In this document: piece after piece, positions 57,131 through 64,000 of the stretch
Layout of the letters: the number at the start of each line of letters is the position of its first letter
How positions within the stretch are numbered: the stretch's first letter is position 1
Origin: Streptomyces bicolor
GTDB lineage: Bacteria; Actinomycetota; Actinomycetes; Streptomycetales; Streptomycetaceae
NCBI RefSeq assembly: GCF_000719285.1
Contig: NZ_JOFS01000028.1
Location: 124,001-188,000 of the forward strand
DNA length: 64,000 nt
Direction: 5' to 3'
Position numbers and translations under genes: made by a program
Notes under the pieces: model-generated
What the model was told of the DNA's origin: nothing
Databases searched by the model: none
What the model saw: only the letters and a program-made list of their open reading frames with translations

Positions 57131-57301
57131 TTAGAGCCTGTGTCATATCCCCGGCCGGGCGCGCGACGCCTGGCACGCACTCCCCCACGCTCGAACAACC
57201 TCGCGCGAGGGCACCCCCATCGAGGGCGGCTCCGGCGCCTTGCGACGGCACGCACCAAACGCCGCGCGCTGATCCGGCCGGGGATATGACACAGGCTCTT
57301 A
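57131..57301. mobile_element. 165-bp MITE with 25-bp perfect terminal inverted repeats and TTA target duplication
   Basis: The element runs from 57134 to 57298. Its ends are perfect 25-bp inverted repeats (57134-57158 and 57274-57298) beginning GAGCCTGTGTCATATCCCC. It is flanked by TTA on both sides (57131-57133 and 57299-57301), a 3-bp target duplication. No transposase gene fits inside, so it is a non-autonomous miniature element. TNA-type duplications point to an IS5-family transposase (IS1031 subgroup), which is inference. It lies between the permease and binding-protein genes of one operon. Confidence 0.88.
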
Positions 57302-57373
57302 CGGTGCACTGAAGCTCCTCGCGGAGGGATGTGCTGGTGGGCGCGGCCCGGTTGCCGGGCACGCGGACGGGGG

Positions 57374-58531
57374 TCAGGGCGTGCTGCCCGCCGTACCGCC
57401 GTCCTGCGGCGGGGAGGGCGGCGGCTCCGTCGTACCGGGTGAATCGCGGGCCGGGGCGGCGCCGGTGCGCAGCCGGCGGCGCGAGGCGTAGCCGGCGAGG
57501 CCGACGGCGAGGAGCAGGGTGCCGCCGTGGAACAACGGGACCGTCCAGAAATCGGCGCCCAGCTGACCGATGCCGGTGAGGCCGACGGCGAGGACGGCGA
57601 CGGCGACGAGGGTGCCCATGGCGTTGGGGCGACCCGGCTTGATCGCGGTGGACCCGAGAAGAGCGCCGACGAACGCGGGCAGCAGGTAGTCGAGCCCGAC
57701 GCTCGGGTTGCCGATCTGCTGCTGGGCCGCCAGCAGCACTCCGGCGAATCCGACGAGCAGCCCCGACGTGGCGAAGGCGTACACGGTGTACTTCCGGATC
57801 GGGATGCCGAGGAGGTGGGCGGCGCGCGGGTTCGAACCGACGACGTACAGGTATCGACCGAGCGGCAGTCGCTCCAGCAGCAGCCAGAGGGCGATCGCGA
57901 TCGCGAGCACGTAGAAGGCGGGGACCGGTAGGCCGAGGAACGTGGAGTTGTAGATGTCCGTGAAGGCGGCCGGGAGGCCCTGCGGGCCGGGGACGATCCG
58001 GCCGCCGTCGGTGATCCAGCCGGTGACGGCGTACATCATGCTGCCGGTCCCGAGCGTGGCGATGAACGAGTCGATCCGGCCGAACTCGACGACGACACCG
58101 TTGAGGACGCCGACGAGGCACCCTCCGACGATCACCGCGAGACAGGCGAGCGGCCAGGGCCACCCGTCGTTGACGACCAGCTGCATCACCATGACGTGTG
58201 CGAGGCCGAGGCCGTAGCCGATGGAGAGGTCGAAGGCGCCGGTCACGATGGGGACCATGGCGGCGAGCGCGAGCACCGCCGGGATCGACTGGGTGGACAG
58301 GATCGAGTCGACGGTGTCGAGCGTGGGAAAGGTGCGCGGCAGGGTGAGGGAGAAGACCAGGAAGAGCAGCGCGGTGAGGGCCAGGAGACCGTAGGCGCCG
58401 ATGAGGTGTCCGCCCGAACCGCGCAGTCGGGTCAGGTGACTTGGCCCGCCCCGACGGCCGAGTCGGCTCAGCGGGCCCGGTCGGTGAGGTCGCGGCGGCC
58501 GGGGCGAGGAGGGGGACGGCGAGGCGGTCAC
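57374..58531 (-). CDS. Sugar-type ABC transporter permease (RbsC-like)
   Basis: The 385-residue protein has 8 to 10 membrane helices and the branched permease pattern of the RbsC/BPD_transp_2 family: VPIVTGAFDLSIGYGLGL, FGRIDSFIATLGTGSMMYA, and VVGSNPRAAHLLGIPIRKYTVYAFATSG. Its GTG start overlaps the ATPase stop (GTGA at 58531-58528), so the two are translationally coupled. With the upstream ATPase and downstream binding protein it forms an importer. The C-terminal tail is rich in Pro, Ala and Thr. The MITE lies beyond its stop. Confidence 0.92.
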   Translation of the reverse strand: MTASPSPSSPRPPRPHRPGPLSRLGRRGGPSHLTRLRGSGGHLIGAYGLLALTALLFLVFSLTLPRTFPTLDTVDSILSTQSIPAVLALAAMVPIVTGAFDLSIGYGLGLAHVMVMQLVVNDGWPWPLACLAVIVGGCLVGVLNGVVVEFGRIDSFIATLGTGSMMYAVTGWITDGGRIVPGPQGLPAAFTDIYNSTFLGLPVPAFYVLAIAIALWLLLERLPLGRYLYVVGSNPRAAHLLGIPIRKYTVYAFATSGLLVGFAGVLLAAQQQIGNPSVGLDYLLPAFVGALLGSTAIKPGRPNAMGTLVAVAVLAVGLTGIGQLGADFWTVPLFHGGTLLLAVGLAGYASRRRLRTGAAPARDSPGTTEPPPSPPQDGGTAGSTP

Positions 58532-60033
58532 CGGTTGGTCGCTGTTTCGGCGGGAGGCAGCGTCGAAGCCGCCCGGGTGAGCCCGGCGACGGTCAGGGAC
58601 GGGCCGCTCAGCTCGGCCGTCACGGACCCGCGGACGAAGACCAGGGCGCGCCGGCAGACGTCCGCGACCTCCTCGAAGTCGGAGGAGACCAGGAGCACCG
58701 CGAGGCCGGCGGCCAGCGCCTCGTCCAGCAGGCGGTGGATCGCGGCCTTGGCCCCGATGTCCACGCTCGCCGTCGGCTCCTCGAGGACCAGCAGGCGCAG
58801 GCCCACGCGGAGCCACCGCCCGATCATGACCTTCTGCTGGTTGCCACCGGACAGGGTGGCGATGGCGGCCTCGCTGTCGCGGGGGCGCACCGAGAAGCGG
58901 TCGATCAGGGCGGCGGCCTCGTGGCGTTCCCGTCGCGGACCGATCCAGTGCAGCGCCGGCAGACCGCCCGCGCGGGGGTTGGCCAGCAGGTTCTCCCGTA
59001 CCGTCAACTCGGCCAGGCAGCCCTCCAGTTGTCTGTCACCGGGCACGAGGGCGACCCCGAGTGCCACGGCGTCGGCGACCGTACGAGGCCGGTACGGACG
59101 GCCGCCGAGGAGGGCCTGTCCGTCGAGGAGAGGTCGGGCACCCGTGATGGCCCGGCCCAGTTCCGTGTGCCCCGCGCCGGTGAGACCGACCAGGCCCAGG
59201 ACCTCCCCGGCCCCGAGCTCAAGACTGACCGGTCCCGCGCCGGTGGTCCGTACGCCGTCGAGGGTCAGGACGGCCGGACCGTCGGTCGGCGCCGGAGCGC
59301 GGCGGTACTCGGTCAGCTCTCCGCCGACGATGTCCCGCACGAGGCGGGCCGGGCCGTGGCCCGCCAGCGGGCCGCGGCTGACGAGACGGCCGTCGCGCAG
59401 GACGGCGAAGGTGTCGGCGACCTCGTACACCTCGTCCAGGCGGTGGGTGACGTAGAGGATGCCGTGCCCCCGGTCGCGCAGGGCGTGCAGGACGCGGAAC
59501 AGCCGGGCGCAGTCCGTGGCGGGGAGGCGCGCCGTCGGCTCGTCGAGGACGATGAGCTTCGCCCGTGCCGCCAGGGCCCGTGCGATGGCGACCAGTGAAC
59601 GCTCGGCCGGAGCGAGCCCTGCGACCGGGTCGTCGGGGTCGAGGTGCCCGGCGACGGTCCGCAGGGCCTCGGTGCAGCGCTCCCGGGCCCGCCGCCAGGA
59701 GATCAGTCCGGCGCGGCGCGGATACCCGGCGCTCAGGGCGATGTTCTCGGCGACCGTCATCCACTCCACGAGGCCGAGGTCCTGGTGGATGAAGGACATG
59801 CTGCGGGAGGCAGCATGGCTGCCGAGCGGGTGCCCGTCCACCGTGATCTGCCCCGCGTCGGCGTGGTGGACGCCGGCCAGCACCTTGATGAGTGTGGACT
59901 TCCCGGCCCCGTTGGGACCGAGGAGGGCGAGGACGCTGCCGGCGTGGACGTCGAGGTCGACTCCGGCCAGCGCGACGGTCCCACCGAACCGCTTGGCGAG
60001 CCCACGGACACGGACCAGAGGTTGCACGGCCAT
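58528..60033 (-). CDS. Sugar-type ABC transporter ATP-binding protein (RbsA-like, two ABC domains)
   Basis: Two ABC domains are fused (501 residues). The first has Walker A GPNGAGKST and Walker B LIVLDEPTARL, but its signature is atypical (LAPAERSLVAIARAL). The second has a Walker A without the lysine (GLTGAGHTEL), as is normal for RbsA-like proteins, an intact LSGGNQQKV signature and LLVLEEPTASVD. Only the first site is expected to hydrolyse ATP fully. It is the first gene of the importer operon behind a promoter with an AT-rich centre. Confidence 0.94.
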   Translation of the reverse strand: MAVQPLVRVRGLAKRFGGTVALAGVDLDVHAGSVLALLGPNGAGKSTLIKVLAGVHHADAGQITVDGHPLGSHAASRSMSFIHQDLGLVEWMTVAENIALSAGYPRRAGLISWRRARERCTEALRTVAGHLDPDDPVAGLAPAERSLVAIARALAARAKLIVLDEPTARLPATDCARLFRVLHALRDRGHGILYVTHRLDEVYEVADTFAVLRDGRLVSRGPLAGHGPARLVRDIVGGELTEYRRAPAPTDGPAVLTLDGVRTTGAGPVSLELGAGEVLGLVGLTGAGHTELGRAITGARPLLDGQALLGGRPYRPRTVADAVALGVALVPGDRQLEGCLAELTVRENLLANPRAGGLPALHWIGPRRERHEAAALIDRFSVRPRDSEAAIATLSGGNQQKVMIGRWLRVGLRLLVLEEPTASVDIGAKAAIHRLLDEALAAGLAVLLVSSDFEEVADVCRRALVFVRGSVTAELSGPSLTVAGLTRAASTLPPAETATNR

Positions 60034-60077
60034 CCCCGGTGATCGGCCTGGCGGGTTCTTCCCGACTGTCAGGACCG

Positions 60078-60107
60078 ATAGTAACGGGACAAATATTTAC
60101 ATGTCGG
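60078..60107 (-). promoter_or_regulatory. Promoter of the sugar-type ABC operon
   Basis: On the minus strand CCGACA (60107-60102) and TACTAT (60083-60078) are spaced by 18 bases, with the palindromic AAATATTT in the spacer. Such AT-rich sequence stands out in this genome and may be a regulator site. The leader to the ATPase start is about 40 bases. Confidence 0.55.
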
Positions 60108-60148
60108 ACACTGTGCGTCCGTGTGGCCCCAACGGGGCAGCGGCCGCC

Positions 60149-63070
60149 TCACCCGCCGTGGAGACCGCATTCGGCCCAGATGACCTTGCCCTTCGAGGTG
60201 TGGCGTGTGCCCCAGCTCTGTGACAGCTGCGCGACGAGGAAGAGGCCGCGGCCGCCCTCGTCGGTGGTGGCCGCCCGGCGCAGGTGGGGCGCGGTGTCGC
60301 TGGTGTCGAAGACCTCGCAGATCAGGGCGCGGTCACGGAGCAGCCGTACCCGGACGGGCCCGGTGCCGTGACGGATGGCGTTGGTGACCAGCTCGCTGAG
60401 TATGAGTTCCGCGGCGAACGCGACCTCGTCGAGGTCCCAGTCGGCCAGCTGTCGCATGGCCGAGGCGCGGATCTCGCTGACGAGGGCCGGGTCGGCGGGC
60501 AGTTCCCAGGTGGCGATCCGGTGGGGGTCGAGGGCGTGGGTCCGGGCGACGAGCAGGGCGATGTCGTCGCAGGGGCCGGCGGGCGCGACGGTGTCCAGAA
60601 CCGCCTGACAGGTCTCCTCCGGCGTGCGTTCCGGGTGGGCCAGCGCCCCGCGCAGCTGGTCGAGGACCACGTCGACGTCCCGGGTCCGGTCCTCGATGAG
60701 CCCGTCGGTGTAGAGGACCAGCTGGCTGTGCTCGGGGAGGGGGATCTCGATGGCCTCGAAGGGCAGGCCCCCGAGGCCGAGCGGGGGCCCGGCGGGAAGG
60801 TCCGGGAACGACACCGTGCCGTCGGGAAGGACCAGCGCGGGTGGGGGATGGCCGGCGCGGGCCATGGTGCACTGCTGCGAGGTCGGGTCGTAGACGGCGT
60901 ACAGACAGGTCGCGCCGATGATGCCGGCGCCGTCGGAGGCCGGGTCCTCCCGGTCCAGTCGTCCCACGAGGTTGTCGAGGTGGGTCAGGACGTCGTCGGG
61001 AGGGAAGTCGAGCTCGGCGAAGCTCCGGGCGGCGGTCCGCAGCCGGCCCATGGTGGCGGCGGAGAGCATGCCGTGGCCGACGACGTCGCCGACGAAGAGG
61101 CCGACGCGGCTGCCCGACAGGGGGATGACGTCGTACCAGTCTCCGCCGACGTCGGATTCGGCGGGCAGGTAGCGATGGGCGACGTCGACGGCGTTCTGGT
61201 CGGGCAGGCCGTGCGGAAGCAGGTTGCGCTGCAGGGCCAGGGCCATGGTCCGTTCGCGGGTGTAGCGCCGTGCGTTGTCGATCGAGAGTGCCGCGCGGGC
61301 GGCGAGTTCCTGGGCCAGTGAGCGGTCGTCGTCCTCGAAGGGTGCGGGGTCCTCGGCGCGGTAGAAGCCGGCGACACCCAGCACGACGCCGCGGGCGACC
61401 AGTGGCACCGCGATGAGGGAGTGAACCCGGCTCAGCAACTGTTCCGAATGCTCGGGATCCTGGGCGAGCCAGCCCGACGCCGCCCTCAGGTCCGGTTCCA
61501 GCACCGCCTGCCCACTCGCCAGGGATCGCAGCTGCGGCGTGGTCGGTCCGTACTCGACCTGCTGGCCGACCGGCCTGAACGGGCAGTCGTCGCGGATGCC
61601 GTGGACCACCGTGCGGCGCAGGTCATGGCGGGGATCGGCGGCCTCCTCGCCGCGCAGTACCGCATCGGGCAGGTCGACGGTGACGAAGTCGGCCAGTCGC
61701 GGCACCGCGGTCTCGGCGAGTTCCTGGGCGGTCCGGCGGACGTCCAGGGTGGTGCCGATGCGGGTACCGGCCTCGGACAACAGCTCGAGGCGGCGTCGCG
61801 CGGCCAGGGCGTACGTCGCCACGTGCGGCTCTCCCACCAGGACGAGCCCTGTCGCGGGGGATGGGGCGTCGTGCTGATCGTCCCTCGCGCCGCCGCCGCC
61901 GACGTCGGCGGTCGGGAGACCGTCGCCGCCCACGGTGACCTGACCGGGTGCCGCCTCGGGAAGGTGGCCGGACGGCGGTGGGGAGGAGAACCCGGGGGCC
62001 GCGACGGCGGGGGCCGCCCCGGACGGCGGGGTGACGAGGGAGAGGGCAGGTGCGGGGGAGAGCGCACGTGCGAGGGAGAGGACGGACGGCTCGTCGACCT
62101 GGTGCGGAATCGCGTCCGCGAGTGGCGGGGGGCCGGGGAGCACGGCCTCGACGGCGAAGCCCTCCACTCCGGAAGCGCTTCGCATCGGACGGCTCATGAG
62201 GGTGATCCGCCGGTCACCGGGCAGGGCCACGTCGACGGCGCCCCGCTGTGCGCGGGAGATCAGCTCGGCGGCCTTCTCCAGGAGGACCGCCCGCTCCTGG
62301 GGGCGCAGCACCGAGGCCAGCTGGTCCACCCCGATCATGTGGCGCACGCCTGCCGCGGTCTCGGCCCCCGCGTTCAGGTACGCCCGCAGCAGAGCGCGCT
62401 CACGCGTGGAACGCAGCCGCAGCAGGCGCCGTTCGATGGCCGAGGCCGCTCTGCGTATCACGGTTTCCAGGGACGGGTCCTCCGCGTTGCGCGGATAGCC
62501 GAGGCACAGGACGCCCTCGATGCGTCCGCTGAGCGGGTCGTGCAGGGGAAGGGCGCGGCAGGCGCTGCCCTGGGAGCGCTCGGCGAAGTGCTCGGCGCCG
62601 TAGACCCGGATGAGCTGCCGCTCCGCCAGTGCGAGCCCGATGCCGTTGGTACCGGCGACCCGCTCGGTGAAGACGAACCCCGGGGCGCTCTGGAACGCGG
62701 GGAGACTCCTGGCCAGCGACGCCTTGCCGAAACGGCGCAGGAGAACCGTTCCGCTCGCATCGGCGACGGAGATGTTCATCTCGCTGCCGTCGAACCTGGA
62801 CTGCAGCCGGTCGAGCACGGGCGCGGCGGCGCGGACGATCCGCCCGTCAGGTTCGAAATCGTCCCGGTAGGGAAGGTCGGACTGGTTCGGTGACAGGCCC
62901 AGCGCTCGGGAGCGCTGCCAGGAGCTCAGGATCGAGGGTCGAACGCCCGCCTCGATCGGCTCACCCTGGAGAAACAGCTCACGAAAGCGGGCGGGCCCCG
63001 TGCCGCCTGTCGCACGCCCCGTCAGCATCGATTCGCCGCCGGACCGGACCACGCCTCGCCTCACTCGCAT
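60149..63070 (-). CDS. GAF-SpoIIE phosphatase-HATPase regulatory protein
   Basis: A 973-residue regulator with ordered domains. It has an N-terminal GAF-like region of the AcoR type (about 25-220, GVRPSILSSWQRSRALGL); a linker with ANTAR-like helical features near 270; a second GAF (about 405-590); a SpoIIE PP2C phosphatase (about 615-830, with GGDWYDV and LFVGDVVGHGM metal residues); and a C-terminal HATPase (about 850-970, ELVTNAIRHGTG and GGRGLFLVA). It likely controls anti-sigma factor networks by dephosphorylation and kinase activity. ATG 63070 is used; ATG 63028 is an alternative. Regulation of the following gene is unknown. Confidence 0.9.
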   Translation of the reverse strand: MRVRRGVVRSGGESMLTGRATGGTGPARFRELFLQGEPIEAGVRPSILSSWQRSRALGLSPNQSDLPYRDDFEPDGRIVRAAAPVLDRLQSRFDGSEMNISVADASGTVLLRRFGKASLARSLPAFQSAPGFVFTERVAGTNGIGLALAERQLIRVYGAEHFAERSQGSACRALPLHDPLSGRIEGVLCLGYPRNAEDPSLETVIRRAASAIERRLLRLRSTRERALLRAYLNAGAETAAGVRHMIGVDQLASVLRPQERAVLLEKAAELISRAQRGAVDVALPGDRRITLMSRPMRSASGVEGFAVEAVLPGPPPLADAIPHQVDEPSVLSLARALSPAPALSLVTPPSGAAPAVAAPGFSSPPPSGHLPEAAPGQVTVGGDGLPTADVGGGGARDDQHDAPSPATGLVLVGEPHVATYALAARRRLELLSEAGTRIGTTLDVRRTAQELAETAVPRLADFVTVDLPDAVLRGEEAADPRHDLRRTVVHGIRDDCPFRPVGQQVEYGPTTPQLRSLASGQAVLEPDLRAASGWLAQDPEHSEQLLSRVHSLIAVPLVARGVVLGVAGFYRAEDPAPFEDDDRSLAQELAARAALSIDNARRYTRERTMALALQRNLLPHGLPDQNAVDVAHRYLPAESDVGGDWYDVIPLSGSRVGLFVGDVVGHGMLSAATMGRLRTAARSFAELDFPPDDVLTHLDNLVGRLDREDPASDGAGIIGATCLYAVYDPTSQQCTMARAGHPPPALVLPDGTVSFPDLPAGPPLGLGGLPFEAIEIPLPEHSQLVLYTDGLIEDRTRDVDVVLDQLRGALAHPERTPEETCQAVLDTVAPAGPCDDIALLVARTHALDPHRIATWELPADPALVSEIRASAMRQLADWDLDEVAFAAELILSELVTNAIRHGTGPVRVRLLRDRALICEVFDTSDTAPHLRRAATTDEGGRGLFLVAQLSQSWGTRHTSKGKVIWAECGLHGG

Positions 63071-63367
63071 GCTCGACAATGCGCATTTCGAAAGAATCTG
63101 GCATTGATGAGGATACGAGCATCCGGGACATGAGTCACGGCTCGTAAGATTCCTTACGGAGGATAATCGAACGCATGTGCGCGGAATGGTGGCAGGTGCA
63201 TCCGCCGGGAAGTCCCGTCACTCGGGAGCCACCGCGCACACCTGTCAACTTCCTTCCGGATGCGCATCGTTGCTCGACCGGAGAAGTTCGTTTTCCACTG
63301 GTCTCTTTCGGGCACATCCGTTACCTGTCATCCGTTCCCAGGCGGCAGAGCGCTCGATGGGGGATAC
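63071..63367. other. 297-base divergent gap, relatively AT-rich
   Basis: This region between the SpoIIE-type regulator and the partial P-loop gene holds no convincing gene. An ATG at 63175 opens 66 codons with a GGAGG about 12 bases upstream, but codon use is poor (many CTT, TTT and GTT codons). Higher AT content than the surroundings suggests promoters for both genes. Confidence 0.6.
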
Positions 63368-64000
63368 GTGTGTGAACACCTGGGGTTCGATGAACTCATC
63401 GGTGAGCAGGGCTTCTTCGCGCGCCTGCTCGGGCGGTCACCATCCGGAGGCGGCAGGGAGCCCCTCTACGGTCCCGACCTGCCCGTGGTGCTGCTCACCG
63501 GCGGCCCGGGCATGGGAAAGGAGCGGCTGCTGCGCGCCGTGCACGACCGGTTCGCGACGAAGGTCCCGGTGATCTACCTGGACTGCGGCTCACCGGTCTA
63601 CGCGGACCGGGCGGCAGCGGAGCCGGGCGCCCGCTCGGCCGCGACCGAGGTCCTCGTCGAGGCCGCCGGGCGGCTGTGCACCTGGCAGGGGACGGGCGGC
63701 TCGTTCGCCTTCCCGCGCCTCTTCACCGGCCTCGCGATGATCGCGACCGGCGTCGCGGACGGCAGCCCCAACGCGGTCGCGACCGAGATCGAGCGATACG
63801 AGGAGCTGGCCCAGCGGCAGCGCTTGCGCGGCCTCGGAGCGGGCCTGGGCGCGGGTGACTTCTGGCGGGGCCTGCTCGGCGGAACCATCCGCAACCTGCT
63901 GGCGGCGCTCGGCGGGCAAGCGCTCGGCCCGTACCCCGCCGCGGTGGTCAACGCCCTGCTGGACGCGCTCTTCGAGCGCCTGGCGCCCAAGGGCAGGGCG
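63368..64000 (+). CDS. P-loop-like protein of unknown function, N-terminal part (3' end outside window)
   Basis: The 211 visible residues start VCEHLGFDELIGEQGFFARLL at GTG 63368, with GGGGG just upstream, and continue open to the window end. LPVVLLTGGPGMGKERLLRAV is a Walker A-like loop in which Glu takes the usual Ser/Thr place after the lysine, followed by VPVIYLDCG. This suggests an ATP-binding or STAND-like protein, whose partner domains lie outside the window. It is divergent from the GAF-SpoIIE regulator, which could be functionally linked. No family can be assigned firmly. Confidence 0.75.
   Translation, partial: MCEHLGFDELIGEQGFFARLLGRSPSGGGREPLYGPDLPVVLLTGGPGMGKERLLRAVHDRFATKVPVIYLDCGSPVYADRAAAEPGARSAATEVLVEAAGRLCTWQGTGGSFAFPRLFTGLAMIATGVADGSPNAVATEIERYEELAQRQRLRGLGAGLGAGDFWRGLLGGTIRNLLAALGGQALGPYPAAVVNALLDALFERLAPKGRA

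Noticed and set aside
58528..60033. Missing lysine in the second Walker A as a defect of the ATPase
   Set aside because: A degenerate second site is normal in RbsA-like two-domain ATPases.
63175..63375. Possible 66-codon gene in the divergent gap before the last gene
   Set aside because: A GGAGG lies upstream, but third-position GC is low and codon use is unlike real genes here.

Overview
The window is high-GC actinobacterial DNA, almost certainly a Streptomyces chromosome. Supporting signs are the very high GC at third codon positions, many GTG starts with GGAGG-type ribosome sites, a mycothiol-dependent isomerase-family protein, an F420-type nitroreductase, large LuxR and SpoIIE-type regulators, secreted glycosidases with Tat or Sec signals, and a 739-residue monomeric isocitrate dehydrogenase. 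I count 53 protein genes including two cut by the window edges and one 26-residue leader peptide. I see no rRNA, tRNA, CRISPR array, prophage or complete insertion sequence. One short non-autonomous transposable element (MITE) is present.

Layout. 1-4500: unknown proteins, a PlsC acyltransferase, a divergent DUF4395/thioredoxin pair, and a cysteine-ended leader peptide before a flavin reductase. 4676-6556: etfB-etfA closed by a strong terminator. 6559-11255: a Tat-exported EEP hydrolase with a frameshift near its end, an HpcH/HpaI-type lyase with a palindrome over its -10, and a membrane Ser/Thr kinase. 11285-18108: a sugar-use neighbourhood (LacI repressor, ROK kinase, GH27 alpha-galactosidase, SDR epimerase). 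18191-24275: a P-loop/Nudix fusion, a phosphotransferase-like protein, an M20 dipeptidase, a GGR-type flavoprotein, an F420-type nitroreductase and a TetR regulator. 24369-31936: a two-component system, an MFS exporter with divergent MarR, and metabolic single genes.

31995-40444 is the most unusual part: three different peptidases (an astacin-like metzincin, a TPR-CHAT caspase-like protein and an intracellular subtilisin-like protease) lie with a large ATP-binding LuxR regulator, an ECF-type sigma factor and a small acidic protein of unknown function. The arrangement suggests a regulated intracellular proteolytic module coupled to transcription. 40454-50815: N-formylglutamate amidohydrolase, isocitrate dehydrogenase, M1 peptidase, MscS channel, enoyl-CoA hydratase, a UPF0104-type membrane protein, and an ABC exporter under a near-ideal SoxR-box promoter.

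50990-64000: a Tat-exported GH2 beta-galactosidase with an inserted LamG domain; an RbsA/RbsC/binding-protein ABC operon with a cyclase-family hydrolase, interrupted between permease and binding protein by the 165-bp MITE with a TTA target duplication; a GAF-SpoIIE-HATPase regulator; and the start of a P-loop-like protein that runs off the window.
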